Source: Chloranthus sessilifolius (taxonomy: Eukaryota > Streptophyta > Magnoliopsida > Chloranthales > Chloranthaceae). From it: 64,000 nt of DNA. Each line of letters opens with the position of its first letter. Positions within the stretch are counted from its first letter, which is position 1. The notes below the pieces were generated by a model. That model saw only the letters and a program-made list of their open reading frames with translations. It ran no database searches and was not told where the DNA came from. Below, in pieces: positions 46,066 to 57,965 of this stretch. Where the stretch lies: assembly GCA_021018995.1 (NCBI GenBank), contig CM037587.1, positions 87,293,251 through 87,357,250 on the forward strand. The letters run 5' to 3'. The translations under genes and the position numbers were made by a program.

Positions 46066-48607
46066 TGTAATATCCCAAAAATTTGAGTGTTAAACAGTGA
46101 CCTCAGGATCCGTGCCCGACTGGTCGTGGGTTTGACCAAGTGATGGTCAAACAATGAACTCATGAAGTGATAAACTTATGTGATGTAAATGTGACCTGAG
46201 TGTAGTGAAGGGTATTAGTTTAGAGCCACATACACCCATCTCTGGTGTATGCGCTTAACACCGAAATCGGAGAGAGGATATAAGGGTTTAATAACCCTAG
46301 AATCCTTTTATTTTGGTTGGTGAAGGAATTAAGAAGAGACAGAGAGGGAGTAAATAAGAGGAGATATTGAGGTAGGAGTGAAAGCAAATCAAAGGAGTGA
46401 TTAGAGCATTTAATGTCGGATTTCAACGCATGAGGAGCCGCTGAAGCAAAAGTCAGAGCCCTAGCCATTCCAACCTAGATATTGATCAATTTGAGATTGA
46501 TTGAAAGTGAGTTTCTAATTGAAGTAAATGCATAGATTGTAGATGATTTAAATTAGTCAAATGTAGCTAAAGGATAGATTAAAGACATAGAAAAAGGAAG
46601 GAAAAAAGAAAATGAATGGGTTTTAGAAGAACAGCCCGAAAGGGGGGCTGAATCTGGCCAAATCGATTAATCGAAATTGAGATTCAATTAATCGATTTTG
46701 GTCTAGAAGTTGAAAAGTCAGGAATGCCCGATTTTGATTAATCGATTTGAAAATCGATTAATCGATGTTGAAGGTTGACTAATCGATTTAGAAATCGACT
46801 AATCGACTGGGTACCTCCAATAGCTGGAGAAACAAGACTTGGGAAAATCAACTAATCGAGTTGGGAAATCGATTAATCGATTTTGGATTTCGATTAATCG
46901 ATTTGGGATCGACTAATCGATTTCGGACTTTCGACTACTCGATTCTAGAATCGATTTAACCATTCTACAAAATTCGATTAATCGATTTGGGATCGATTAA
47001 TTGATTTTGGATTTCAATTAATCAATTTGGGGTTCGATTAATCAATTTTGGGAATCGATTAATCGACTTTGGAAATTTCACTTAACTTTCTAATTTGACC
47101 TTAAGGTTCATGGAGGGTCTAGGATCTTCTCTATTGCATCTTTAGTAATGTATTGCATGTGTGGTGATGTACCATAGGTGGTACGTGTGAAAGCAAGCAC
47201 AAGGAGCCGCGTGGGACCTTGAGGCTTGGACCTTCAGAGACCTGAGGTAGGGAACACCTTGAACATGTACTTTAATTGCAAGAGCATATATGTAGTGATA
47301 TAAAGATTAAATTGAAAATGTTTTAACTGTGTAAATCTTTGTAAAAATGGGTGTGTGTGTGACACCAAGAAAGTGATAAAGGCATCAGTGTGATGCAAAT
47401 AACTAAGACCAAGTGAGATAATGAAAATGAGGCATCCCCAGGGGATGAGAAAGTGATAAAGGCATCAGTTTGATGCAAGTAATTTAGGCATCCCAGGGAT
47501 GTAAGTAAGATTGAATAACTATTGTTAATGCCTAACTGATATAAAATAATATAATTATACGGTGAACAACTATATGTAAAGCACATGTTATTTTTGTTAT
47601 TTGAGGTTTGATTAGGATACCTCACCGATGTGGCTGGATACCCACAACTGACTCGGCAGGATATCCGTAATCGGTACGGCGGCCAATCCGTATACCAGTG
47701 CGAAGGTCTTTCCGTACACAGTAAGCATATCCCAGGGATGTTGAGATGAGATTTAATCCCGCCGCCTATTGAGAAAGGGGCTTGAGTGGTATTCTCAGGG
47801 AATACTTTATAACAACTATCTATTTAGACGACGATAGAGGGTATCCCATCGGGGCTCGATGCTATATTGCTCGGGGATTACTTAAGTTGAAGATTTAAGT
47901 TTTACTTTAGGCCTGTTCAGTATCATTCATGATAAATCAACAGTAAAGTAAAACATGCAAACTACCAGTAAACTTGAATGCAAATTGCCATCTTTTAAAA
48001 CTGTTTTCTAGCAAATGCATAGACATATCATGCTTTAAATATTATGGAATATATATGAGATTTTGACTTAAATGTTCATTGTGTTGTTCCCTATTGAGCT
48101 AGGATGTAGCTCACCCTTTAGACTATACATCGCAGGTCCATTATTAACAGCGGCCGAGGCTTCGGGAGACATAGATCTAGGTGATTCGGATTACGTGCCT
48201 GAAGACGAGTTGGAGCCTCCTCCCGAGGACTTCTTCTAGGAGACTCTACTGTGTACTTTGATAGAAAGTCAATTTTGAGAGAAGATTGTACGGCTTGGTA
48301 TGTCAAGCCTTTATTTTTTGTCAAACAATGTAATTAGATAGATATAATTCTTTTGGGCGAACCATCTGGGGTGATCTGTTTATCATCGATGGTTCCGATT
48401 GGTTCTCTGTTCATGCAGTGGCATGAAAGTAGAACCGTCTTTTGCATATGCCAAATGGGCATATTGATTCTCCGCCTTATGCAGTTATTTACTTTATCTT
48501 ATTATTATTGCTTATTATACCAATATTCCATGCATAATTTTGGGGCACGGCCTGGAGGATTGTGCTGATGGCACGGGTTATGGGGTGTCAAAATCCGGGC
48601 TGTCACA
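46066..48607 (+). mobile_element. Solo LTR G, same family as LTR D
   Basis: The 2542-base segment begins tgtaatatccc and ends gggctgtcaca, with perfect duplications ATGCT (46061-46065 and 48608-48612). The uninterrupted site catgctactgtgaaaattg exists in the E 5' LTR at about 54046, confirming the insertion. Palindromes gcatcccagggatgt (47488-47502) and atatcccagggatgt (47727-47741) are 239 bases apart. The TCGATTAATCGA belt is at 46660-47072. No gene is present. Confidence 0.95.
46660..47072. repeat. TCGATTAATCGA palindrome belt in LTR G
   Basis: The motifs and position are the same as in LTR D, with more than twelve imperfect copies. It is 0.59-1.0 kb from the LTR 5' end. Confidence 0.88.
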
Positions 48608-49684
48608 ATGCTACTCTGAAAATTGATGTAACTTCCCACAAACTTTTAACCTTTAAAAATTTGGATTCATGAGTTACTCAAAACATAAAACTTGTATATC
48701 TCAATGTCTTCTTTCCAACTCAAGAAGAATCATATCAATCGGAGTTCGGCACCAAAAGTTACAGCCAAAATACCATGACTATAAGGGTACCTCAGTCAAA
48801 ACGTTCCAACCTAGAACTTGATGTAACTTCCCTCTAAATTTTTGCCTTTAAAACATTTGATTTATCAACATTTATATTTATGAAAGTTGTATGTCTCATT
48901 TTTCTTTTTCCAACGCCTTAAGAATCATATGATTCCGAGTTCGAGATAAAAAGTTATGACTAAAACACTAAAGCACTATCGACAGGCACAGTCAAATTCG
49001 ATCGATCGAATTTCATTTCATTTCGATTGATCGAATTTCAATTCGATTGACCAAAATTTCAGAAAAATCATATTTCATCATCTCTTGTCAATTTTGATCG
49101 ATCGAATTCAATTTTGATCGATCAAAAATTGACAGATTTCACCATTCTTTATGGTTTATATTTCAAAACCTTTTTTTTTCAAATCTTAACTCATTTCTTC
49201 CCATTCTTCACCCATAAATATAAATCAAACTAACTCAACTATAAATCATAATTTAGTATAGTTTTCATACCTTAAATTGATCGATTTCTCGATCCACGAG
49301 CTCACGTCCACACTAGGGTTTCGAAGTAAATTTTGTCGATCTCTCTGGCGTTTGAATCGAAACGAAGCCTACGATGGTGCTCCGCTCCAACACGCACTAC
49401 ACTTACGCTTCCTATCGTGTATATTGCGATCACAACGGTTGGCTCTCTCTCTCTCTCTATTTTCAACCCATACACTCAAATCTCTAAAAATCTCATCGAC
49501 ATCGGAATCCAATGGCTTCTCGTGGCACACACACTAACACGAGGTTAATACCTTAAAGTCCAACGGATCGATCCGCGCTTCGGACGCCCATGATCGATCT
49601 CTTCAAGCTCCTTCTCTCCTCTCTCTAGAAACCCAAGAAAACCCAAATTTGCAAACGGTTGTAGCTTCCGAAGGAAGCTTTTAA

Positions 49685-49695
49685 CTTTATATAAA
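49685..49695 (-). promoter_or_regulatory. TATA box in the E 3' LTR
   Basis: The sequence ctttatataaa reads tttatataaag on the element strand. The same box is in LTR F at 56336. The 5' LTR of E has lost this part. Confidence 0.5.
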
Positions 49696-50380
49696 AAGGG
49701 AGTTGTTTCCCCTATTAAACACAAACACCCTTGTGAGTGTTAGCTCCCATCCAATTAACCTAGTCTCCGTGCGAAATGGATACACCTAAGTAAGGTGTTA
49801 TCTATTTTATAAACAACCCTCTGGTTTGGTGTGGGGCATGCACACCCAGACCACCTATCAATCTAACCCGGTGTTAAGCCAATACACACCACCACAGTGT
49901 ATGAACTTGGTTTTAAAAATCTCACACGAGCTCAAACAGACCTAAAACAACCCCGTTTGAAAAATCCAAACGGTGACATGTTTCTTAATAGACATGCACC
50001 CAATCAAGACTTATAGTCGGCTCGATCAGTTGGCCCAACTAGTCAGCCAAATATAATTTTCCTAATTAGTCAAATAAGTTGTTTAATCATTAATAAACTT
50101 TCATTCCATCTCTAGAACCCAAAAATTATAAGAGATATAAATTCTCTTAGGCTTCATACACTTTTGTTAAGTCTCTGGTTTCAACGTTAAGCACATACAC
50201 TACAACAAGGTGTATCCAAACTCATTCAAAGCTTCATGCATAACTTTAATCCTTCTGATTTTTACTTAACACATAACCTAATATGACTTATCAATTATTT
50301 TTATAGGGTCGGGTATGTGACCAGTCAGGCACGCACACCGAGGCACACTGTTCAAAGGTTATAATTTTTAGGATATTATA

Positions 50381-50393
50381 TCCTTCCCACCTT
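50381..50393 (-). other. Polypurine tract of element E
   Basis: The plus strand tccttcccacctt becomes aaggtgggaagga on the element strand and touches the LTR edge at 50380. A second, similar tract (ttctccccttctt) is at about 50531-50543. Confidence 0.7.
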
Positions 50394-51201
50394 AAAGAAT
50401 TTTCGTCCTCGAAAATTGACGTGCCCACTTCAAAAAGGTATGGATATCTCACAGGTCCGAACGGACATAGTGATATTCTCTTCAACAGTCAGTGAGTCAA
50501 CGTCAACGAAAAATAATTAGGGTCATTACATTCTCCCCTTCTTAAAGAAGTTTTCATCCTCGAAAACTGACGATGGAAGTTTCGGATTCAACTAGATCCA
50601 AAAATCACCAAAAGCCACACGACTCACCATACTAGATCCACACAGTCCCTATGCTAAACCCATACTCATTGCTAAGTAATGAAACAATTCACATTCCTGA
50701 TGTCCATTAAAATCAGTAATCCTACACAACATCATCCACGATAGACCGCAACAAGTTAACTTATGTTAATTATGACTTCAAAGATGTTTACCTGCAACAA
50801 ATTTACCAATACATACACTAATAATATATTATTCACAACTACTTTATCGAGACATAGTCCACAACTAAATCATCAATCAGCGACAATGATTAAGCAATTC
50901 CATCCACCCTACAAAAGGTAGAGCACTTCCAAAGCAGGTAGCAATTCCACTTTCTGTAACCATTACTAAGTATAAATTTATCGCTAACTTAAAAGAAGCC
51001 ACAATTTGATGAATATGGACACCTGGAAGCAATATACCTACAATCACTTGAGCGAAATCAGATATCCACAAACTACTAAACACATCTGCAAGACCTGAGT
51101 CAGTCATCATTACAAAGTGTATACAAACTACAAATCCTGACTATTTTCTAAAAAGGCAATGCCCACCAAAAATGCTAAAACCATTAACTAACAAAGTGAA
51201 C
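50394..51201 (-). other. Non-coding internal region of element E
   Basis: No gene or pol motif is seen on either strand. The phrase ttaaagaa-tttt-tcctcgaaaa-tgacg occurs twice (about 50393 and 50544), 150 bases apart. The second follows tcattaca, which looks like another LTR end. Confidence 0.6.
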
Positions 51202-52413
51202 CTAGGGCCGCTGAATAGTTGCCGAAGTCATTCTTTCATTTCCTCTTTCGGGGCAATCTTTGAGCCGATGTCCTTTCTGACCACAACCAAAACATGCACC
51301 AGATGTTCGCCTACACTCCTCATCCTTATGATATCTTCTGCATCTAACACATAATATAATCGGTATGGACGAAGAGGTGTGGGTAGTTAGTTGAACCCTT
51401 GATGCTCTGGTCGTAGGAGAATTTGAAAGGTGGAAGGGTCCCATATGAGTAGATGCAGATGGCCTTGAATACATAGTTTGAGCAGGTTGAGAGGGCACTG
51501 GCATCAAGAATCTCTGCCTCTCGTTTGTCGGCTCATAATTTCTTGACCTTCCTTGCCCCGCTATGTTATTTCTATTATGCTGCTCTCATCTCTTGTATAT
51601 GTTTTCTATGTCTCTCTCAGCAACAATCCATTTTCCAATCACTTCGGCATAGGTCTCTAGTTCGAACACGGAGACCCTATCGCGTATATCTGGCCTCAGG
51701 CCTTCTTCAAATTTACTGGCTTTCATTTCCTTTGTGGCCACTAGTTCTGGTGCGAACCTCGATAATCTTGTAAATTCAATGCCATACTCTCGTACTGTCA
51801 TACTTTCTTGCTCCAAAGTTGTAAAATCTTTCTTCAATTGATTTCTTACTTGCTTGGGAAAAAATTCTTTGTTGAATACGCAAACAAACTCCGCTCAAGT
51901 CCATGGACCGTAAGGACCCTCAACCTCTCTCTTCCTCAGTACCGACTTCCACCACGGATCGGCATCACCCTCAAGCTGGAAGGAAGCCCAACAAACTTTC
52001 TCATCTTTAGTACTATGAAGTCTCTCTAGAAGCTTTTCCATCTGATTTAACCATTTCTCAGCCTCTAATGGATCTGTCTGCCCATAGAAACTAGGAGGTC
52101 TCAACCTCCTAAAGTCCACGAAGGATGATGGCAATAGTGTAGGAGGAGGTGGTGGTGGTGGTTGTTGCTGCTAACTGACATTATTGGTGGCTAACAATGT
52201 CATCTGCTCAGTCAAAAGAGCAGTTTGTTGGGTCTGCTGAGCCATAGCAGCGGCTATGGCCTCCATAGCCCTAGCCGTCCTATCAGTCGACTCATCACAA
52301 TGACCCCTCTCCGACTCAGGAGGTGGTCTCTGATCTCTCCATGATCCAGAAGGAATCTCCTCCCCACTCCTATTCCTTTCACGACCGCCTCTAGGTCGAC
52401 TTCTTGGAGGCAT
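51202..52413 (-). pseudogene. gag of element E
   Basis: The start is the ATG at 52413 (MPPRSRPRGGRERNR). Then come TARAMEAIAAAMAQQTQQTAL, a proline run, FVDFRRLRPPSFYGQTDPLE, EGDADPWWKSVLRKREVEGP, MTVREYGIEFTRLSRFAPEL and EEGLRPDIRDRVSVFELE. The two zinc knuckles are CVRCRRYHKDEEC and CFGCGQKGHRLKDC, both with all ligands. Stops near 52172 (NVS*QQQ), 51898 (WT*AEF, Trp to TGA) and 51585 (KR*EQH) break it. The frame ends at 51202, about 25 codons after the second knuckle. It lacks the QG splice junction and protease seen in the Tekay copies. It is a structural protein that would need Pol from elsewhere. Confidence 0.85.
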
Positions 52414-52593
52414 CGCATACTGTCACGATGAAAATTAATTTCAATCAAAGTAATCACGAAAGTCTAAAGCAAGTCTCATCACACTCAGATGAAATCTAGA
52501 GTCACCCAAAGAAATCAAATTAGGGATGGTGAATCCCCCCTATGGCCTGACAGAATCTAACTCCACTCATTCCCTAGAAGACCTAACTCCTAA

Positions 52594-52605
52594 GCTCTGA
52601 TATCA
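52594..52605 (-). other. Primer binding site of element E
   Basis: The plus strand gctctgatatca differs from the tRNA-iMet 3' end at one base. It is two bases from the 5' LTR. Confidence 0.8.
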
Positions 52606-52607
52606 AC

Positions 52608-55294
52608 TGTGACAGCCCGGATTTTTCCAACCAAAAATTTTGAGACATATTTTTTTTTCTTTAATTTTACACTAAAACTAAATAGGAAAACCCGGACCGC
52701 CGGATCGTAGATCACAATCTGATACAGAATATACTTGGTACATCCACATACATGAAGAAATCAAAGCAGATAATACATATGACATAAATAAAATCTCCAG
52801 TTCTAATATCTAACATAAGCAGTAAACTAAAACAAACCACCAGTGATGACTAACCATCACCTAACAGTGGCGTACAATAGTACCAATGTGCCAAACCTTA
52901 ACTCACCAAATCCACAAGGTACTAATTCTACGATCTCATAATAGAGTACAATACCATATGCGGAAGCTCCTTTCTTCAAGTGTGTAGTCTGGGCCCTCCT
53001 CAAACCTACACCTGTAACGTATAGTCGGGGAGAGCTAACATCTAAGTTCAGTAGAGAAAACTCAGTAGCAGTTACATCTTATCAGATAAATTCATAGATT
53101 CAATGACAATCTTCAAAGCATTTTCATATCAAAACGGTATTTGAAAAATCCTTTCAGTAATAAATTTCAAAACCAAATTTCAACCAACAATCTATGTTCA
53201 CATATTTTCATGTCAAACAGAAAGCAAAACAAATTTCTTACTTCTTATTTTCTAGGATTCGGACAAATTTGTGAATCAAGGTTAAAGTTCACATCAAGGT
53301 TCACATTCGGATTTGCAAACAATGTCGAATTTACAACAAATAACCAATATGAGACCAAAGCATCCCATGTCGCGGGAACAGAGCATCCTACGTGGAAAGA
53401 ACAAGGTTAAAACCCCAGGGACTCTACCTCTCTCTGGAGCCTCTACTCCTCTCTGCCTCAAGTTCAAAGTCCAAGTTCAAGATCAGATTCAAGTAACAAG
53501 TTCAAGTATTAAGTTCGGATTCAAGAAAGGATCGAGGTTTCAAATTCAAAGACGGATTCAGATTCAAGCTCGGAGTTCGAAATCAACGGATTTACTATTT
53601 GGACTTAGAGGTCGAATTCAAGTTCCAAATTGATGTTCAAGTTCATATTTCAAGTTCATTTTGTGGAGTTTCAAATACATAAATTCAAGTATTAGTCAAT
53701 AATGTAAAACTATTCCATTTTCAAATACAATCAAATATCAACTTCTCAAATTCATAAAATTCCAGTTCTAGTTTCAAAGAATTCAAACACTAGTTCAAAT
53801 AAGGTCAAACTTATAATTTTTCATTTTCATTCAATCGTATCAAGAAGCTATGAACCAAATTCACAAAATATAAATATACTCTGAGTTTCCCCTACCTTAA
53901 CATCGATGTTGTACGAAGCTTTATCTATGGCTTTTCACCCTCAATCTACATCACAAATATACAATATATTAAAGACCAACTCTAGTTACTAGAAACTTAG
54001 ACATCTATTAATGTTTCTCAACACGAGGCGAAAACGGACAAGTTCATGCTACTGTGAAAATTGATATAACTTCCCATAAACTTTTAACCTTTAAACATTT
54101 GAATTCATGAGTTACTCAAAACATAAAAGTTGTAGATCTCAATGTCTTCTTTCCAACGTAATAAGAATCATATCAATCGGAGTTTAGCACAAACAGTTAC
54201 GACCAAAATACCAAGACTATATTGGCACCTCAGTCAAAACGTTCCAACCTAGAACTTGATGTAACTTCCCTCTAAAATTTGGCCTTTAAAACATTTGATT
54301 TATCAATATTTATATTCATAAACATTGTAGGTCTCGTTGTCCTTTTTCCAATGCCTTAAGAATCATAAGATTTTGAGTTCGGGATAAAATGTTATGACTA
54401 AAACACTAAAGCACTATCAACAAGCACAGTCAAATTCGATCGATCGAATTTTCAATTCGATTGATCGAATTTCATTTCGATTGATCGAATTTCATTTTGA
54501 TTGATCGAATTTCAATTCGATTGATCAAAATTTCATAAAAATCGTATTTCATCATCTCTTGTCAATTTCGATCAATCGAAAATTGACAGATTTCACCATT
54601 CTTGATGGTTTATGTTTCAAAACCCATTTTTTTTCAAATCTTAACTCATTTCTTCCCATTCTTCACCCATAAATATAAATCAAACTAACTCAACTATAAA
54701 TCATAATTTAGTACAATTTCCATACCTTAAATTGATCGATTCCTCGATCCACGAGCTCACGTACACACTAGGGTTTCGGAGTGAATTTTGTTGATGTCTC
54801 CGGCGTTTGAATCTAAATGAAGCCTACGATTGTGCTCCGCTCCAACATGCACTACACTTTACTCTTCCTATCACGTATATTGTGATCACAATGGTTGGCT
54901 CTCTCTCTCTCTCTCTATTTTTAACCCATACACTCAAATCTCTAAAAATCTCATTGACATCGGAATCCAATGGCTTCTCTAGAACCCAAAAATAATTTGT
55001 TTAATCATTAATAAACTTTCATTCCCTCTCTAGAACCCAAAAATTATAAGAGATATAAAGTCTCTTAGGCTTAATACACTTTTGTTAAGTCTGGTTTCGG
55101 CGTTAAGCACATACGCCGCAACTAGGTGTATCGAAACTCATTCAAAGTTTCATGCATAACTTTAATCCTTCTGATTTGTACTTAACACAACCTAATATGA
55201 CTTATCAATTATTTTCATAGGGTCGAGTATGTGACCAATCGGGCACGCACACCGAGGCACACTATTCAAAGGTCAAAATTTTCAAGATATTACA
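52608..55294 (-). repeat. 5' LTR of element E, promoter region deleted
   Basis: The 2687-base LTR begins tgtgacagcccgg and ends agatattaca. Relative to the 3' LTR about 545 bases are missing at about 54979 (equivalent to about 49519-50063), which removes the TATA box. GTTCAA-type repeats lie at 53455-53660, a CT run at 54900-54922 and the palindrome belt (ttcgattgatcgaa type) at 54430-54585. Confidence 0.85.
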
Positions 55295-55732
55295 CAAATC
55301 ACATTTCATTCGATCATATCAAGTATCTATGAAATCAAATAAAAATGCAATCGTTTATTGGAATTTCCCCACCTTAACCTTGAAGTCGCGCTAAGCCAAG
55401 CTAAGCCCTATCGATAGATTCCCACCCTCAATCTACATCACAAACATATAATAATGTATCAAGGATCAACTCTAATCACTAATAACTTATACATATATAA
55501 GTGTTTTCTTAAAATGAAGCGAAAACGGATAAGTTTGTGCTAACCTAGAGTTTGACGTAACTTTCCTTCCACATTTTAACCTTTAAACCTTTAGATTCAT
55601 GAGTTGATAAAAACACAAGTTGTAGATCTCAATGTCCTCTTTCCAACGCTGTAAGAATTACATCAATCGGAGTTTGAAATAAAAAGTTATAGCAAAAATA
55701 CCAAGATAGTATCGGCAAGCATAGTCAAAATC

Positions 55733-55930
55733 AATTGAACGATTTCAAACCGATCGAACGATTACTAATTTCGTTCGAACGATTTTCAAAATCGATCGAA
55801 CAGTTTCTAATTTCATTCGAACGGTTTTTAAAACCGATCGAAAGGTTTTCAAACCGACCAGAAACCTTCAGATTTTACACTTGACGAAATCGTTCGATCG
55901 GTTACTAATTTCGATCAAACGGTTTCGTCA
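55733..55930. repeat. TTCGAA palindrome belt in LTR F
   Basis: The motifs atttcgttcgaacgatt, aaaatcgatcgaacagtt and accgatcgaaaggtt occur, followed by the inverse orientation aaatcgttcgatcggtt. The belt is 0.79-0.98 kb from the LTR 5' end. Confidence 0.8.
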
Positions 55931-56335
55931 GATTTCACCCAAACTCGGGTTTTAACTTCCCCAAACTCATTTTTTCTTCAAATCAAACCCATATTCTTCT
56001 AATTTTTCACCCACATGCTAGCCAAAAACTAATCTACCTACAAATCACAACTTAACATAAAATTTTCTCACCTTAAAATGATCGATTCTTCAATAGTGCT
56101 CATGCCCAAGCTAGGGTTCCTGAGTCAAAAGGGGGCTTTCTCAAGCCATTTGATTGCAGCAGCACCCAATCGGCATTCCCTTGCGGTGATTGATCGAAGA
56201 AGAAGAAAACAAGGGAAAATCCACCGAAACCCAAGGGCTTGCTCCTTCCTCTTCTCTTTCTCTCTCTAAGCTCTCTAAAAAAACCTAAAACTCCAAATTT
56301 TGCAACCTGTTGTAGCTTCCAAAGGAAGCTTTTGA

Positions 56336-56345
56336 CTTTATATAA
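56336..56345 (-). promoter_or_regulatory. TATA box of LTR F
   Basis: The sequence tttatataaa is self-complementary apart from its edges and lies 372 bases from the LTR 5' end, followed on the element strand by gtcaaaagcttcc. Confidence 0.5.
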
Positions 56346-56717
56346 AAAGGGGGATGGTTCCTATGTAAAGCACACACATTTATCCTTGGGTATTAGTTCT
56401 TATTCAAAGAGCTAAATTCTTAGTGAAATGGATATACTTATTTAGGGTGTTATCTACAATAAAATAATCTTTTAATTCGGTGTAGGGCCTGTCCACCCCA
56501 AACCACTTATTAATCGGGTTCGGTGTAGAGCTAAGACACCGAAGCTTGGTGTACACGAAACCTTCTAATGACCCACACACCATCTAAATTAGCCTTTTTC
56601 AATTAAGACCTAGCCCAAAATAATTTATTTAATTAATTCACAATGTCGGATATGTGACCAGTCAGGCACGCATACCGAGGCATACTGTTCAAAGGTCAAA
56701 ATTTTTTAGATGTTACA

Positions 56718-56986
56718 AAGGTGATTTGGAATGACTCACTGAATTAGGACACATGACAAGTACATAGTTTCATCAATACTACAGTCTGATTTGAATGACC
56801 TGTTACAAAGATATGGTGGATCGAAGTACCATTTGGGATGGGCCAACGAGTTGGGACAGGTTGCACATAATTACATATTTCGTGTGTAAGTTGTGATTCT
56901 TCAAAGGACCTAACAAAGATATGGTTGGTCGAAGATTATATTAAAAAAAAAACTTAAGAAGTTTCATATTTAAAAAAAAAAAACTA
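56718..56986. other. Unassigned sequence between LTR F and the MULE-like element
   Basis: No gene is seen. Two diverged copies of a phrase like acaaagatatggtggatcgaag occur (about 56805 and 56923). It may continue the sequence left of 42686. Confidence 0.4.
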
Positions 56987-56995
56987 TTAAAAATG

Positions 56996-57910
56996 GAGAA
57001 AAGTACCAGGAGACGCCCCAATATCACCATTTTCGGTGATTTTTTTTTTTATTACCATAAAGTGCCCCATATGGGCGAAAACGGGCCGTTCTCACCCATG
57101 TATTCTCACATTAGCATCTTGGTTCAATTTTTTTTACAATTTTGCCCCTAGTAACTACTCTAACAGAAAGCCCTTCTTCTTCTTCTTCCTCTCCATAACC
57201 CTATCTTCGCCGGCAGCCATCTCACAAAGGGCCAATCACAATGTGGTTCCACGAGCCAAAAAGAGATGAATCCACAAGAGCAAGAAAAGCCCTTCTTCTT
57301 CTCCAGAACTTTCAAATCTCAACCGTAATAGGGAATGGGGCTTTTTTTGCAGAGGTCAGAGAAAACCCTAATAGGGAATGGGGGCTTGCAAACAAAACAA
57401 GAATCAAATAATCAAAAAATTCATACGGAGAATCGAAAAAATTCACAATTTTTTGCGAAGAAATGGAGAAAAGGATAATAAATTACTGCAAGTTGTGTTT
57501 TCTGAGAGTGGGTCAGTGTTGTTCATAGCCATTTTTGCTATTTCAGAGCTACGTTGTTCATGCAAATAGAATGAGGGATATTTCCATTGATCTTGCATTG
57601 ATAAAGAGCTTCAAATAAAATGAGCTCTTTTGTTTTTTCAAAAAATAAAGTAAAAGGAGTTTGAAACTTTGAATCTGTAAGAGTGATCACAAAGAAGAAA
57701 GTTTCCTTTGAAAGTGTGCGGTTGATTACTGTAAACGACCGAAGAAACCCCTGCAACTCCAAACCATCGCCGGAGAAGAAGAAGAAGAATGATTCTTTCA
57801 AGGCATAAATGTAATTTCCCGTTTAAGAGGGTGTTGGATGGTTATAAAGAAAGACACCTGATTATTTGGTAATAAAAAAAGGCACACGGCGCCATTTGGT
57901 ACAAAGCCCT
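56996..57910. mobile_element. Non-autonomous MULE-like element, possible gene-fragment carrier
   Basis: The 915-base segment is flanked by perfect 9-base repeats TTAAAAATG (56987-56995 and 57911-57919), the length used by Mutator-like transposons. Its ends pair as gagaaaagtaccaggagacg and, from the other strand, gggctttgtaccaaatggcg, matching at 14 of the first 22 positions with an exact gtacca core. No transposase is present. Inside are cttcttcttc runs, a phrase aatagggaatggggc repeated at about 57331 and 57370, and short open frames (57378-57569) without recognised domains. It could be a Pack-MULE with host-gene pieces. The class is inferred from TSD length and ends. Confidence 0.6.
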
Positions 57911-57965
57911 TAAAAATGACTACAAAGTTTTCTAAGACTTGTTTTCCCTTATTAGTAGTTCCCAA

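Larger units (their letters stand above)
44448..50380 (-). repeat. 3' LTR of element E, interrupted by solo LTR G
   Basis: The LTR begins tgtgacagcccgg and ends aggatattata, the last CA having become TA. Without the insertion it is about 3386 bases, compared with 2687 for the 5' LTR. The difference is a 177-base tandem duplication here (44473-44826) and a deletion of about 545 bases in the 5' LTR. It contains GTTCAA-type repeats (45440-45660), a GATCGATCGAATT palindrome belt (48995-49135), a TATA box (49685-49695) and a CT run (49441-49462). Confidence 0.85.
44448..55294 (-). mobile_element. Complete gag-only LTR element E (TR-GAG-like)
   Basis: The 3' LTR is 44448-50380 (containing solo LTR G), the internal region 50381-52607 and the 5' LTR 52608-55294. 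Perfect 5-base duplications CAAAT flank it (44443-44447 and 55295-55299). The internal region is only 2.2 kb: primer site, gag, about 0.8 kb of non-coding sequence and a polypurine tract. No protease, RT, RNase H or integrase motif is found. It fits the description of terminal-repeat elements with a gag gene that depend on another element's Pol, or it could be a deletion derivative. Confidence 0.88.
42686..56717 (-). mobile_element. Solo LTR F, interrupted by element E
   Basis: The left part is 42686-44447 (begins tgtgacagctcgg) and the right part is 55300-56717 (ends agatgttaca), with element E between them. Without E the LTR is about 3180 bases, like solo LTR J in the other orientation. Flanking bases aacgt (42681-42685) and aaggt (56718-56722) form a target duplication with one mismatch. 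The right part has a TATA box at 56336-56345 and a TTCGAA palindrome belt at 55733-55930. No internal region or primer site adjoins it, so it is a solo LTR. Confidence 0.85.

Noticed and set aside
57036..57269. 77-codon open frame in the MULE-like element as a gene
   Set aside because: It is phenylalanine-rich because of T runs and has no domain or conserved partner.
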